From assembly GCF_003254155.1 (NCBI RefSeq), contig NZ_QKZI01000001.1, positions 496,001 through 560,000 of the forward strand: a DNA stretch of 64,000 bases. The letters run 5' to 3'. Under the pieces are notes generated by a model. That model saw only the letters and a list, made by a program, of their open reading frames with translations, did not search any database and had not been told where the DNA came from. A program made the translations under genes and the position numbers. Below are positions 42,259 to 52,214 of this stretch, piece by piece (the stretch's first letter is position 1; every line of letters starts with the position of its first letter). Source of the stretch: Psychrobacillus insolitus (lineage in GTDB: Bacteria > Bacillota > Bacilli > Bacillales_A > Planococcaceae).

Positions 42259-43467
42259 ATGAATAAAAAAGTTGTTTTAGCATACTCAGGTGGACTAGAT
42301 ACATCCGTAGCAATCACATGGTTAAAAGACGAAGGGTACGAAGTCGTTGCAGTATGTTTAGATGTTGGCGAAGGTAAAGACTTAGAATTTATCAAAAACA
42401 AAGCGTTAACTGTTGGAGCTGTTGAGAGTTATGTTATTGATGCAAGAGAAGAATTTGCGAATGAATATGCACTAATTTCTCTTCAAGCGCATACTTGGTA
42501 TGAAAACAAGTATCCATTAGTTTCTGCATTATCACGTCCATTAATCGCTAAAAAGTTAGTGGAAATTGCAGAACAAACAGGAGCAACTGCAGTAGCACAT
42601 GGTTGTACAGGTAAAGGGAACGACCAAGTTCGTTTCGAAGTTTCGTTTAACGCATTAAACCCAGGTTTAGAAGTGATCGCACCAGTTCGTGAATGGGGCT
42701 GGAGCCGTGAGGAAGAAATTGCTTACGCAAAAGAAAAAAATATTCCAATTCCAATTAACTTAGATAGCCCGTTCTCTATCGACCAAAACCTTTGGGGGCG
42801 TGCAAACGAATGTGGTATTTTAGAAGATCCATGGGCTGCACCACCAGCTGATGCATATGATTTAACAGTTGCATTAGAAGACACTCCAGACACTGCAGAT
42901 GTTATTGAAATCGAATTTTTAAAAGGTGTTCCAGTTTCAATTGATGGCGTAGAATACCCGTTATTTGAATTAATCTTAAAATTAAATGATTTAGCAGGGA
43001 AGCACGGAGTTGGACGTATCGACCACGTAGAAAACCGTCTTGTAGGTATTAAATCACGTGAAATATACGAAATTCCAGGTGCTCAAACATTATTACTAGC
43101 ACATAAAGAACTAGAAGATATTACATTAGTAAAAGAACTTGCTCATTTTAAACCAGTTATGGAGAAAAAATTAACAGAGCTTATTTATGAAGGACTTTGG
43201 TTCTCTCCACTTAGAACAGCTCTTGTAGCATTCTTAAAAGAAACACAAGTATATGTTAATGGTACAGTTCGTGTGAAATTATTCAAAGGACATGCGATTG
43301 TAGAAGGCCGTAAATCTCCAAACTCTCTATATAATGAAAAACTTGCTACTTATACATCGGATGATGAATTTAACCATGCTTCAGCAGTTGGATTTATCGA
43401 ACTTTGGGGTCTTCCAACAAAAGTTCACGCAATGGTGAACAAGGGAGCGGAGAAGGTGCAAGCATGA
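42259..43467 (+). CDS. argG: argininosuccinate synthase
   Basis: ATG follows TGGAGG; 402 residues, the family's usual length. The N-type ATP pyrophosphatase P-loop [17 protein letters not shown] is at the N-terminus. [16 protein letters not shown] and the citrulline/aspartate-binding blocks ([20 protein letters not shown]) follow. The enzyme condenses citrulline and aspartate using ATP. Its stop overlaps the argH start (ATGA), so the last two steps of arginine synthesis are translationally coupled. Confidence 0.98.
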   Translation: MNKKVVLAYSGGLDTSVAITWLKDEGYEVVAVCLDVGEGKDLEFIKNKALTVGAVESYVIDAREEFANEYALISLQAHTWYENKYPLVSALSRPLIAKKLVEIAEQTGATAVAHGCTGKGNDQVRFEVSFNALNPGLEVIAPVREWGWSREEEIAYAKEKNIPIPINLDSPFSIDQNLWGRANECGILEDPWAAPPADAYDLTVALEDTPDTADVIEIEFLKGVPVSIDGVEYPLFELILKLNDLAGKHGVGRIDHVENRLVGIKSREIYEIPGAQTLLLAHKELEDITLVKELAHFKPVMEKKLTELIYEGLWFSPLRTALVAFLKETQVYVNGTVRVKLFKGHAIVEGRKSPNSLYNEKLATYTSDDEFNHASAVGFIELWGLPTKVHAMVNKGAEKVQA

Positions 43468-44834
43468 CCAAACTTTGGGGAGGAAGATTCCAAAAATCTG
43501 CAGAACAATGGGTGGATGAATTTGGAGCTTCTATAAGTTTCGACCAAACACTAGTAATAGAAGATTTAGACGGCAGTATTGCGCATGTGAAAATGCTAGG
43601 CGATTGCAAAATCCTGCCTTCAGCAGATGTGGAGCTAATACTAAGTGGTCTTGAACAATTAAAAATAAGTGCAGCAGAAAACAAATTAGAGTTTTCTATT
43701 GCCAATGAAGATATACATTTAAATTTAGAAAAAATGCTAATTGATTTAATCGGACCAGTCGGTGGGAAATTGCACACTGGACGTAGCCGTAATGATCAAG
43801 TAGCAACAGATATGCACCTATTCTTAAAAAATAGAGTAGGAGAAGTGATCGAGTTAATCGAGCTTTTCCAAAAAACACTTGTGGCACAAGCAGAAGAGCA
43901 TGTGGAAACACTTGCACCAGGATATACACATTTACAACGTGCGCAACCAATTTCATTTGCACATCACTTAATGGCTTATTTCTGGATGCTAGAACGCGAC
44001 AAGGATCGTTTCAAAGATTCGATTAAACGTATCGACATTTCTCCACTTGGAGCAGGTGCCCTTGCAGGGACTACTTTCCCAATAGATCGTAAACTTTCTG
44101 CAGAGTATCTTGGATTTGCAAACGTCTATGCCAACAGTATGGACGCAGTAAGTGATCGTGATTTCATCGTGGAATTCCTAAGTAATTCTTCTATGTTAAT
44201 GGCGCATTTATCTCGATTTGCTGAAGAAATTATTTTATGGTCAAGCTCGGAGTTTAACTTTATCGAACTAGATGATTCTTTCTCAACAGGTTCAAGTATT
44301 ATGCCGCAAAAGAAAAACCCAGATATGGCTGAGTTAATCCGTGGAAAAACAGGCCGTGTGTATGGAAATCTAATGGGCTTACTGACTGTGATTAAAGGAT
44401 TGCCACTAGCTTATAATAAAGATATGCAAGAAGACAAGGAAGGTATGTTCGATACTGTGCATACAATTGTTGGATCACTGAAAATATTTGAAGGTATGGT
44501 TCGTACTATGGATGTTCATAAAGAGCGTCTACACGATACTGTTCATAAAGACTTTTCAAATGCAACAGAACTTGCTGACTATCTTGCTGCTAAAGGACTT
44601 CCATTCCGTGAAGCACATGAAGTAACCGGTAAATTAGTATTCCTATGTATTCAACGTGAATACTTCTTATTGGATCTTCCATTAGAAGACCTTCAAGAAG
44701 CAAATAGCTTGATTGAGTCTGATATATACGACGTATTATCGCCTCTAGCTGCTGTTAGACGTAGAAATTCTCTAGGTGGAACTGGTTTCGATCAAGTAAA
44801 AATTCAAATTGCAGAAGCAAAAACTCTTCTATAG
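43464..44834 (+). CDS. argH: argininosuccinate lyase
   Basis: The start was set at the ATG overlapping the argG stop, with AAGGTG upstream; the in-frame region before it lies inside argG. The 456-residue protein begins [20 protein letters not shown], contains [20 protein letters not shown], and carries the fumarase/aspartase-superfamily signature [15 protein letters not shown] with the catalytic Ser loop. It splits argininosuccinate into arginine and fumarate. A strong terminator follows directly. Confidence 0.98.
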   Translation: MTKLWGGRFQKSAEQWVDEFGASISFDQTLVIEDLDGSIAHVKMLGDCKILPSADVELILSGLEQLKISAAENKLEFSIANEDIHLNLEKMLIDLIGPVGGKLHTGRSRNDQVATDMHLFLKNRVGEVIELIELFQKTLVAQAEEHVETLAPGYTHLQRAQPISFAHHLMAYFWMLERDKDRFKDSIKRIDISPLGAGALAGTTFPIDRKLSAEYLGFANVYANSMDAVSDRDFIVEFLSNSSMLMAHLSRFAEEIILWSSSEFNFIELDDSFSTGSSIMPQKKNPDMAELIRGKTGRVYGNLMGLLTVIKGLPLAYNKDMQEDKEGMFDTVHTIVGSLKIFEGMVRTMDVHKERLHDTVHKDFSNATELADYLAAKGLPFREAHEVTGKLVFLCIQREYFLLDLPLEDLQEANSLIESDIYDVLSPLAAVRRRNSLGGTGFDQVKIQIAEAKTLL

Positions 44835-44835
44835 C

Positions 44836-44882
44836 AAAAAAACTGTAGACACTCAGATCCTTTGAGTAGTCTACAGTTTTTT
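44836..44882 (+). terminator. terminator of argGH
   Basis: AAAACTGTAGAC with inner ACTCA...TGAGT pairs with GTCTACAGTTTT, followed by T. Confidence 0.9.
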
Positions 44883-44901
44883 GTATTATTAGAGGAGGAT
44901 T

Positions 44902-45083
44902 GTGCAACTCATAGCGTTTGTGTGGAACTGCGGTGGCTTTGCGTGCAACTCATAGCGTTTGTGTGGAACTGCAGTGGCTTTGTGTGTAACTCATAGTGTT
45001 TGTGTGGAACTGCAGTGGCTTTGTGTGCAACTCATAGCGTTTGTGTGGAACTGCAGTGGCTTTGCGTGTAACTCATAGTGTTT
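44902..45083. repeat. 41-bp tandem repeat, about 4.4 copies
   Basis: Units begin at 44902, 44943, 44984, 45025 and 45066, a strict 41-bp period. Each reads GTGcAACTCATAGcGTTTGT then GTGGAACTGCaGTGGCTTTG. Variation is limited to C/T or G/A at a few positions. 41 is not a multiple of three and stops occur, so it is not coding. Confidence 0.95.
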
Positions 45084-45227
45084 TGCATGGTGTCTATTAC
45101 TCGTAATCCGCTATTATTTACAGAATATTCCTAATGAAATACTATTAAATAATCCCTACTTATTGTATTCTTAATGTATGCTAAACGCTTTAATAATAAC
45201 TATTTCGCCATGAAGGGGTATGAATTA

Positions 45228-45542
45228 ATGAATACAGTTTTTATAGCAGGGCATGCGAGGCTTCCTGCGGGGATGGCTGCACAAAATATATATGAAACAT
45301 TGACAATTACAGCAGAAATCGACAAAAAGTTTGGAGTGATTGTAACAGCAAGTTGTACATTAGCTACCGAACATGGACGAGATTTTATACACCATTTACT
45401 TAGAGGACATAGTTTACAAGATGGTATTGATAAGCCGTTAGCAAGTGTAAAAGATCATTATCTAGGAAAAGCAGGAAATGCGTTAATGTCAGCATTGAAA
45501 GATTTATATAAACATTATGAAGCATATGAAGCTTCTAAATAA
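45228..45542 (+). CDS. DUF3870 domain protein
   Basis: ATG 45228 was chosen because AAGGGG lies about ten bases upstream; further upstream in-frame codons lack a site. The 104-residue product MNTVFIAGHARLPAGMAAQN, then GVIVTASCTLATEHGRDFIH and GKAGNALMSALKDLYKHYEA, matches DUF3870. This small family is often found near acyl-CoA or aromatic catabolism genes in Firmicutes. Its function is unknown, but it may belong to the catabolic cluster that starts 280 bp downstream. Confidence 0.75.
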   Translation: MNTVFIAGHARLPAGMAAQNIYETLTITAEIDKKFGVIVTASCTLATEHGRDFIHHLLRGHSLQDGIDKPLASVKDHYLGKAGNALMSALKDLYKHYEAYEASK

Positions 45543-45620
45543 TAATTTACGTAATATTATAAAAATTTTGATTATTGTGTTTACAAAACACAATTCTTCA
45601 TTTATGATTACTTTAATGAA

Positions 45621-45656
45621 TCATGTTGAAACGTTCCAACGTTCATAACCACATGA
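45621..45656. promoter_or_regulatory. candidate operator of the catabolic cluster (cre/LacI-like palindrome)
   Basis: TTGAAACGTTCCAA is a near-perfect palindrome centred on CG, as in LacI-family and CcpA (cre) operators. It is enclosed by TCATGT and ACATGA. It lies about 165 bp upstream of the first CoA-transferase gene, before a hairpin. Binding is inference. Confidence 0.35.
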
Positions 45657-45732
45657 TCAATGTAAAAGAAAAGAACAAAACCAATACTGCCTAATCTGCA
45701 GAAAATTCTTTCCCGAATTTTTAGTCGTAGAT

Positions 45733-45790
45733 AAAAAGCCAGTTTAAATTGACCAACAGCCTAGTCTGTAGTCTTTTTGAACTGGCTTTT
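45733..45790 (+). terminator. terminator-like hairpin before the catabolic cluster
   Basis: AAAAAGCCAGTT pairs with AACTGGCTTTT across a loop of about 36 nt. It could end the DUF3870 transcript or attenuate entry into the cluster. Confidence 0.7.
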
Positions 45791-45819
45791 ACTGTATTGG
45801 CAGAAAGGAAGGTTACTTT

Positions 45820-47001
45820 ATGGCTGGGGCATTGGAGAATATTAAGGTTTTGGATTTATCACGTGTTCTCGCTGGACCATATTGTACGATGATTATGGGT
45901 GATCTAGGTGCAGAGATCTTAAAAGTGGAAGCACCTGGTGGAAGTGATGAAACGCGTAAATGGGGTCCTCCATTCCAACATGATGTAAGCGCTTATTATT
46001 TAAGTGCAAATCGAAATAAGAAAGCAATTACTGTAGATTTGAAGTCAGATGAAGGTATCGACATTATTAAAAAGCTAGTCCAAGAGAGTGACGTAATTAT
46101 TAGTAACTTCAAAACAGGTACGATGGACTCTTTCGGCTTAGGTTATGACGATTTGGCTCTACTCAATCCTCGCATAGTATATTGCTCTATTACGGGATTT
46201 GGTGAAACGGGTCCAGAACGGAATCTGCCAGGTTATGATTTTATCATTCAAGCAATGAGCGGATTAATGAGTACTACAGGAACCAAGGAATCTGGGCCAC
46301 AAAAATCAGGTGTTGCCATTGTAGACATCTTGACAGGATTGTACGCGTGTATCGGCATTCAAGCAGCTTTGCTTGAACGAGTGCAGTCTGGAAAAGGTCA
46401 GAAATTAGATATTTCACTATATGATTCAGCTGTAAGCGCGTTGGTGAATATTGGAAGTAACTACTTAATGGCAGAAAAAGTCCCTGCGACTCTTGGGAAT
46501 ATGCATGCGAATATTGTTCCATATCAGACGTTTCAAACACTTGATGGTGAAATGGTCATCGCGGTTGGAAATGACAATCAATACAAGGCACTTTGTCATG
46601 TACTAGGTAAACCAGAATACGCAACAGATGAACGTTTTCAAACGAACCCAAACCGGGTGGAGCATAGGGATATCTTAGTGCCTTTGTTACAGGAAATCTT
46701 CCTAACTCAGGAGACTAAGTATTGGCAAGAAAAATGCCGAAACAATAATATCCCAAGTGGTCCCATTCAAAGTTTAGAGGAAGTTGTCAATGACAAACAG
46801 CTTCAATCACGTGATATGTTTATCACACAAAATCATCCAACAGCAGGGAAAATCAAGCTAATTGGAAGTCCACTTAAACTTTCAAGGACACCTGTTCAAA
46901 TGAAATACCATCCACCTAATCCAGGGGAACATAATGAGGAAATAATGAATCGACTAGGAATAATACAAACAACTACAAAAAAAGGGGAGAATATATTATG
47001 A
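45820..47001 (+). CDS. class III CoA transferase (CaiB/BaiF family)
   Basis: AAAGGAAGG precedes the ATG; 393 residues, typical length. The N-terminus, NIKVLDLSRVLAGPYCTMIM then GDLGAEILKVEAPGGSDETR, is diagnostic, and the active-site Asp is expected in the block ILTGLYACIGIQAALLERVQ. These enzymes move CoA between carboxylic acids, for example from succinyl-CoA. The stop overlaps the start of the next acyl-CoA dehydrogenase (ATGA), so substrate activation and dehydrogenation are coupled. It may activate an acid of the alicyclic or dicarboxylic pathway; specificity is inference. Confidence 0.9.
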   Translation: MAGALENIKVLDLSRVLAGPYCTMIMGDLGAEILKVEAPGGSDETRKWGPPFQHDVSAYYLSANRNKKAITVDLKSDEGIDIIKKLVQESDVIISNFKTGTMDSFGLGYDDLALLNPRIVYCSITGFGETGPERNLPGYDFIIQAMSGLMSTTGTKESGPQKSGVAIVDILTGLYACIGIQAALLERVQSGKGQKLDISLYDSAVSALVNIGSNYLMAEKVPATLGNMHANIVPYQTFQTLDGEMVIAVGNDNQYKALCHVLGKPEYATDERFQTNPNRVEHRDILVPLLQEIFLTQETKYWQEKCRNNNIPSGPIQSLEEVVNDKQLQSRDMFITQNHPTAGKIKLIGSPLKLSRTPVQMKYHPPNPGEHNEEIMNRLGIIQTTTKKGENIL

Positions 47002-48218
47002 ATTTTTCATTTTCTGAAGAACAAAACATGTTACGTAAATCGGTAAGAGGATTTGTAGATAAAGAAATTATGCCTCACATTGGAGCTTGGGACCGTGCTG
47101 GAAAGTCTGATCCAGAAATTTACAAAAAGCTTTCTGATCTCGGAGTAATGGGTGTTTGTATTCCAGAAGAATATGGTGGAAGCGGCATGGACTATAATTC
47201 GCTAGCTATCGTATGTGAAGAGCTAGAACGTGGAGACACAGCTTTCCGTACAGCGGTTTCTGTTCATATCGGTTTGAATAGCTTGACATTGTTACAGTGG
47301 GGTACGGAAGAACAGAAGCAGAAGTATTTAATCCCTCAAGCAAAAGGGGAAAAAATTGGTGCTTTTGGTTTAACAGAACCTGCAGCAGGATCAGATGTAG
47401 CCGCACTTGAAACAACTGCTGTAAAAGATGGTGACAATTATATATTAAATGGACAAAAAGCGTGGATTTCGCTTTGTGACCTTGCTGATCATTTCTTAAT
47501 ATTTGCTTATACAGGTGATAAATCTGAAAAACATAAAGCAATTTCAGCATTTATTGTAGAACGCACATGGGAAGGGTTTTCTTCAATAGCTACAAAAGGA
47601 AAACTTGGAATTCGTGCTGGAAATACTGGGGAGTTATTCTTTGAAGATGTCAAAGTACCAAAAGAAAACTTGCTTGGTCAAGAAGGAGAGGGATTTAAAA
47701 TTGCTATGGCAGCACTTGATAATGGGCGTTTCACAGTAGCTGCAGGCGCTGTGGGTCAAATCATGGCTTGTATTGAAGCTAGTACTAGTTATTGCCACTC
47801 GCGTCAAACGTTCGGCAAAGAAATTGGGAAACATCAACTTGTTCAACAAATGATTGCCAAAATGGAAGCTGGATTCCAAATGAGTAGTTTACTTGTTTAT
47901 CGTGCTGGTGAATTGAAAAATGCTGGTAAACGAAATACGCGTGAAACGTCACTTGCAAAATGGCAAGCATGTGATTTTGCAAATCAAGCAGCAGATGATG
48001 CAGTTCAAATTCACGGGGCGAATGGTTATTCGGATGAGTATCCAGTAGAGCGTTATTTACGTAATTCGAAAGCTCCAGTAATTTACGAAGGAACTCGTGA
48101 AGTTCATACTGTTATGCAGGCTGAATACGTATTAGGATACCGTGAAGACAGACAATTAAGCAAAATGCTTCCTACATGGGAAGGCGATAAAAATAAACAG
48201 ATTGAATTGCAGATCTAG
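46998..48218 (+). CDS. acyl-CoA dehydrogenase (1)
   Basis: The 406-residue protein shows LGVMGVCIPEEYGGSGMDYN, IGAFGLTEPAAGSDVAAL (FAD-binding) and KAWISLCDLADHFLIF. The C-terminal APVIYEGTREVHTVMQAEYV carries the catalytic Glu, so the active site is complete. It introduces a double bond next to a CoA thioester, passing electrons to ETF. Translational coupling to the CoA transferase suggests the two act on the same acid, as seen for glutaryl-CoA-type modules. AAGGGGAG precedes the ATG. Confidence 0.92.
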   Translation: MNFSFSEEQNMLRKSVRGFVDKEIMPHIGAWDRAGKSDPEIYKKLSDLGVMGVCIPEEYGGSGMDYNSLAIVCEELERGDTAFRTAVSVHIGLNSLTLLQWGTEEQKQKYLIPQAKGEKIGAFGLTEPAAGSDVAALETTAVKDGDNYILNGQKAWISLCDLADHFLIFAYTGDKSEKHKAISAFIVERTWEGFSSIATKGKLGIRAGNTGELFFEDVKVPKENLLGQEGEGFKIAMAALDNGRFTVAAGAVGQIMACIEASTSYCHSRQTFGKEIGKHQLVQQMIAKMEAGFQMSSLLVYRAGELKNAGKRNTRETSLAKWQACDFANQAADDAVQIHGANGYSDEYPVERYLRNSKAPVIYEGTREVHTVMQAEYVLGYREDRQLSKMLPTWEGDKNKQIELQI

Positions 48219-48468
48219 TATTTAAGAAATTACTTTATTTACTTATTGGACTTATCATGGGGAGCTTTTCATCCTTGATAAGTTTATAAGTAACTAACTC
48301 TATTAAGGACATTATTTGTAAGCGGTTTCTATTGAAATATTTATATTTTTTTCTTTATTATTAAAAATATGTAAAAATTACTATTTTGAGTCTTTCTATC
48401 AATGACAAGAACCAATTGGTAGAGTATTCTAAATATTGGATATTGAAAATAGAGAGGTGCTGACCATT
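48219..48468. other. intergenic gap inside the catabolic cluster
   Basis: About 250 bp with no gene. ACTTATCA / TGATAAGT forms a weak hairpin around 48247-48286, and ACCAATTGGT near 48410 is a perfect 10-bp palindrome that could be an operator. A new promoter for the following genes is possible. Confidence 0.35.
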
Positions 48469-49620
48469 ATGAACTTTACTTTTGATAGCGAACAAGAAGC
48501 TTTTCGCGAAGTGTTAAGAGACTTTTCTTTAAAAGAATTGTTGCCACAATATATGAAGTGGGATCAAGAAAATATATTCCCAAGACATTTATGGGAAAAA
48601 CTTGGTCAACTTGGAGTAAATGGTCTTCGTATTTCAGAAGAATACGGGGGAAGTGGTGCAGATTGTTTAACAACAGGTATTGCAGCGGAGGAAATTGGCC
48701 GTGGAGATTTTAGTTTAACTTATGCAGTTATGCTAAATGCTTTGGCATCAGAAATTATTAGTAATCATGCAACGGAAGCAATTAAAAAAACGTGGCTACC
48801 ACAAATTGCTAGTGGAGAAAAAATTGTTGGAGTGGCCATTACTGAGCCTTCAGCAGGAACAGATGCAGGGGGAATCCTCACTACTGCTCGTTTAAAAGGT
48901 GATCATTATATCTTAAATGGAGAAAAGTCTGGTATTAGTGCTGCTACGATTGGCGATATGTTTGTCGTTTTTGCCAAGACTTCACCGGATTTAGGTAGCC
49001 GTGGAATTAGTGCTTTCATTGTTCCTACTGACCTAGATGGTGTGGAGTGCAAAGGCTATGGGGATATGGGAAATAAGCTTATTGGCAGAGGTTCCGTTTA
49101 TTTGAATGATGTGGCAGTTCCTAAAGAGAACTTAATAGGGTTAGAGAATAAAGGATTTGCTCAAGTAATGAATGGCTTTGATCTAAGCCGTCTACTTATT
49201 GGTCTTCAATGTGTTGGAGCAGCATTTCAAAGTCTAGACGAAACGATTGAACACGTTAAAACAAGACAGTCATTTGGAAAGCCACTTGCTACATATCAAG
49301 GAGTATCATTTCCAATAGTTGAACATTATACCAATTTAGAATTAATAAAATGGCAGGCATATAGAGGTCTTTGGCTTCGTGATCAAGGGCTGAAGCATTC
49401 TAAAGAAGCATCTTCTGTTAAATGGCTTGGTCCTAAAATGAGCCAGGAAGCAATTCATGAATGTATGCTGTTAAACGGCCACTATGCTTATACAAACGAA
49501 ATGCCTCTAGAGCAACGACTTCGAGATGTAATCGGACTGGAAATTGGAGATGGAACTGCTCAAGCAAATAAATTTGTTATTGCTAGAGAGATTATCGGAA
49601 AAGATTTCCGTCCTTATTAA
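48469..49620 (+). CDS. acyl-CoA dehydrogenase (2), AliB-like, with Glu-to-Asp at the catalytic site
   Basis: ATG 48469 is preferred, with GAGAGG upstream and the family N-terminus FTFDSEQEAFREVLRDF. 383 residues. FAD-binding blocks VGVAITEPSAGTDAGGIL and NGEKSGISAATIGDMFVVFA are present. Where family members have YEGT with the catalytic Glu, this one reads LEIGDGTAQANKFVIAREII, placing Asp at that position. Dehydrogenases acting on cyclohexane- or cyclohexene-carboxyl-CoA are among those that deviate here. With BadI- and BadH-like genes following, cyclohexanecarboxyl-CoA dehydrogenase is the best guess. Confidence 0.85.
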   Translation: MNFTFDSEQEAFREVLRDFSLKELLPQYMKWDQENIFPRHLWEKLGQLGVNGLRISEEYGGSGADCLTTGIAAEEIGRGDFSLTYAVMLNALASEIISNHATEAIKKTWLPQIASGEKIVGVAITEPSAGTDAGGILTTARLKGDHYILNGEKSGISAATIGDMFVVFAKTSPDLGSRGISAFIVPTDLDGVECKGYGDMGNKLIGRGSVYLNDVAVPKENLIGLENKGFAQVMNGFDLSRLLIGLQCVGAAFQSLDETIEHVKTRQSFGKPLATYQGVSFPIVEHYTNLELIKWQAYRGLWLRDQGLKHSKEASSVKWLGPKMSQEAIHECMLLNGHYAYTNEMPLEQRLRDVIGLEIGDGTAQANKFVIAREIIGKDFRPY

Positions 49621-49663
49621 ATTGTCCTAGTGTCATCTTAAAAAGAGAATGGAGGAAGAATAA

Positions 49664-50461
49664 ATGGATTTACAAGATGTAATTTATGAAAAGATGGATG
49701 GGGTAGCGAAGATTACCATTAACCGACCAGAAGTATACAATGCATTTCGTGCACTAACGGTGAAAGAGTTAATCTGGTCTTTTAGAGATGCTTGGGATGA
49801 CAACGCTATTGGAGCGGTAATTTTAACAGGTGCAGGGGAGAAAGCATTTTGTACCGGTGGCGACCAAAGTAAAAAAAGTAATAGTGGGTACGATAGTTCT
49901 GGTGGTTTAGGTGGAGGCATAGGGTTGGAAGTGGAAGCACTGCACCATACAATTAGAAGCATTCCAAAACCAGTAATCGCTGCGGTAAATGGATTTGCTA
50001 TTGGAGGGGGCCATGTCCTTCATGTCATTTGTGATTTAACAATTGCTTCAGATAATGCAGTATTTGGACAAGCAGGACCAAAAGTTGGAAGTTACGACGC
50101 TGGGTTCGGATCTGCATATCTTTCGAGAATTGTTGGGGAGAAGAAGGCCAGAGAAATTTGGTATTTATGTGAAAAGTACTCAGCTCAGGAAGCAAAAGAA
50201 ATGGGACTTGTGAATAAAATAGTTCCACAAGCAGAGTTGATGGAAGCCGCAGAAGATTGGGCAAGAAAAATAGTTGCGAAGAGTCCTACAGCTATTAAAA
50301 TGTTGAAATACTCATTCAACGCAGACTCTGCAAATATTGAGGGGATTTCACAACTTGCGATGGGAAGTCTTGCAATGTTTTACAATTCCGAAGAATCAGC
50401 AGAAGGCCGAGATGCATTTTTGGAAAAACGCCCAACTGATTTCAATAAGTTTAGAAAATAA
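49664..50461 (+). CDS. badI: 2-ketocyclohexanecarboxyl-CoA hydrolase-like enzyme (BadI/MenB type)
   Basis: ATGGAGGAAG precedes the ATG; 265 residues, crotonase fold. [16 protein letters not shown], then [20 protein letters not shown] and [20 protein letters not shown] show the MenB/BadI subgroup, which has the GxYDxG Asp in place of the second crotonase Glu. MenB makes dihydroxynaphthoyl-CoA in menaquinone synthesis; BadI opens the ring of 2-ketocyclohexanecarboxyl-CoA to pimeloyl-CoA. No men genes are near, while a BadH-like dehydrogenase and an acid-CoA ligase are, so BadI is the better call. [20 protein letters not shown] completes the fold. Confidence 0.75.
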   Translation: MDLQDVIYEKMDGVAKITINRPEVYNAFRALTVKELIWSFRDAWDDNAIGAVILTGAGEKAFCTGGDQSKKSNSGYDSSGGLGGGIGLEVEALHHTIRSIPKPVIAAVNGFAIGGGHVLHVICDLTIASDNAVFGQAGPKVGSYDAGFGSAYLSRIVGEKKAREIWYLCEKYSAQEAKEMGLVNKIVPQAELMEAAEDWARKIVAKSPTAIKMLKYSFNADSANIEGISQLAMGSLAMFYNSEESAEGRDAFLEKRPTDFNKFRK

Positions 50462-50497
50462 GAAAAGCGAAAGCGCCAATGCTTGCGCTAGACAGAT
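50461..50497. repeat. minimal copy of the AAGCGnnAGCGC...GCGCTAGACAG element
   Basis: GAAAAGCGAAAGCGCCAATG then CTTGCGCTAGACAGAT matches both ends of the structured element at 40140-40362 but lacks its GC-rich interior. It starts at the last base of the BadI-like gene's stop codon. Confidence 0.7.
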
Positions 50498-50548
50498 ACC
50501 AACTAAATTTTTACTTTCTTATTCTATTAAAAAATCGGAGGGACTTAA

Positions 50549-52192
50549 ATGAGTTATGAAACAATTTTAACCCCAGAATACGTTCGAACTTATCAAGTAG
50601 AATGGAAAAATAAGACTATTTTAGATTATCTAAACGAAACAATTGAAAAGAGTCCAAATAAAATTGCTATCATTGATAAGAAAAGTCGTTACTCATTTAA
50701 GGAACTTGGTGAATTAGTTGATCGGGTAGCCCTTAGACTGTTGGAGTTTGGTTTGAAAAAAGGCGATGTTATCTCCTTTCAACTACCAAATTGGAATGAG
50801 TTCGTTATTTTACATTTTGCTGTTACTAGAATAGGAGCAGTTAGTAACCCACTTATTCCGATCTACCGTGAAAGAGAAATCGGATTTATGGTTAAAATGG
50901 CGGAATCGAAAATGATTGTGATCCCCGATGAATTTCGTGGGTTTAATTACCCAAAAATGATTGAAAAGTTATTGCCACAATGGCCAACTATGGAACATGT
51001 TTTTGTACTTGGTGATGATGTACCAAAAGGCATGAATTCCTTTGCTAGTCTACTGGAAGAGCCTTCCGAAAAATTCAGAAATGTTTCTTTGCTAGATGAA
51101 ATTACACATGATGCTAACGAAGTAACTGAGCTTATCTTTACTTCTGGGACAACTGGTGATCCTAAGGGAGTTATGCATACGCATAATTCTATAAACACTG
51201 CAGCTTCCTATTGGATTGATCATTTATCATTAAAATCAGATGACATTGTTTTCATGGCATCTACATTTGCTCATCAAACAGGTTTCCTTTACGGTGTTCA
51301 CTTACCGGTAATTTTCGGAGGCACTGGCGTTTACCAAGATGTTTGGAATCCAATCGAGTTTCTTGAACTAATAGAAAAAGAAAAAGTTACCTTTACCGTA
51401 AGTGCTACACCTTTTTTACAAGACACAATCAAAGCTGCAACGGAATCTACGAATGATTTAAGTTCATTTCGGGTTTTCATCACTGTAGGTGCACCAATAC
51501 CTCGAGTAGTTATTAAGGAAGCTCAGAAAATATTACCTTGTCGTATTTTGACTGGCTGGGGCCAAACAGAAAATGGCATGGTTACGAGTACATTACTATA
51601 TGACACGGAAGAAAAAGTGACAAATACAGATGGAAAACCATTTCCACAAATGGAAGTGAAAGTAGTAGATCCAGCAGGGGGTAGATTGCCTGCTAATGAA
51701 GTTGGAAATTTGATGTGCAAGGGGCCAGCTCTTTTTGTAGGGTACTTAAAACTCATTGAGCAAACAAAAGCAGAATTTACAGATGGTTGGTTTAATACTG
51801 GTGACAGTGCTGTAATGGATGAGGACGGATATATTCGAATTACTGGTCGTGTCAAAGACATCATCATTCGAGGAGGCGAGAATATACCGGTAGTTTATGT
51901 GGAGAATGCTCTCTATGAACATGCTGGTATTGCAAACGTTCAACTCATTGCTGTTCCCGATGAACGTCTGCAGGAAAAGGCATGCGCTGTAATTTGTATG
52001 AAAGAGAATGAAGAAGCACTTACATTGGAAACGATGAAAGCGTTTTTACTTGAAAAAGGGGTCGCTAAGCAATATTGGCCTGAATATATTGAAATTGTAG
52101 ATCATTTCCCGACTACTGCTAGTGGGAAAATCCAAAAGTTTAAATTGCGAGAGCTGGTTAATGAAAAATTGACTACTATTAAAATAGATTAA
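50549..52192 (+). CDS. AMP-forming acid-CoA ligase (AliA-like)
   Basis: CGGAGGG precedes the ATG; 547 residues. The adenylate-forming signature ELIFTSGTTGDPKGVMHTHN lies near residue 193. GWGQTENGMVTSTLL (A5-like), FNTGDSAVMDEDGYIRITGR and the catalytic Lys block TTASGKIQKFKLRELV follow. It activates a carboxylic acid to its CoA thioester with ATP. Flanked by BadI- and BadH-like genes, it fits cyclohexanecarboxylate-CoA ligase (AliA), although medium-chain fatty or aromatic acids cannot be excluded. It is a second activating enzyme besides the CoA transferase. Confidence 0.85.
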   Translation: MSYETILTPEYVRTYQVEWKNKTILDYLNETIEKSPNKIAIIDKKSRYSFKELGELVDRVALRLLEFGLKKGDVISFQLPNWNEFVILHFAVTRIGAVSNPLIPIYREREIGFMVKMAESKMIVIPDEFRGFNYPKMIEKLLPQWPTMEHVFVLGDDVPKGMNSFASLLEEPSEKFRNVSLLDEITHDANEVTELIFTSGTTGDPKGVMHTHNSINTAASYWIDHLSLKSDDIVFMASTFAHQTGFLYGVHLPVIFGGTGVYQDVWNPIEFLELIEKEKVTFTVSATPFLQDTIKAATESTNDLSSFRVFITVGAPIPRVVIKEAQKILPCRILTGWGQTENGMVTSTLLYDTEEKVTNTDGKPFPQMEVKVVDPAGGRLPANEVGNLMCKGPALFVGYLKLIEQTKAEFTDGWFNTGDSAVMDEDGYIRITGRVKDIIIRGGENIPVVYVENALYEHAGIANVQLIAVPDERLQEKACAVICMKENEEALTLETMKAFLLEKGVAKQYWPEYIEIVDHFPTTASGKIQKFKLRELVNEKLTTIKID

Positions 52193-52214
52193 AAAAGTGA
52201 ATGGGGGAATAAGG

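Noticed and set aside
44902-45083. CRISPR array
   Set aside because: The units abut directly with no unique spacers, and no cas genes are near; it is a plain tandem repeat.
49664-50461. menB (menaquinone synthesis)
   Set aside because: The fold and motifs fit MenB as well, but no men genes are nearby, while BadH-, AliA- and AliB-like genes are; BadI is preferred though not proven.
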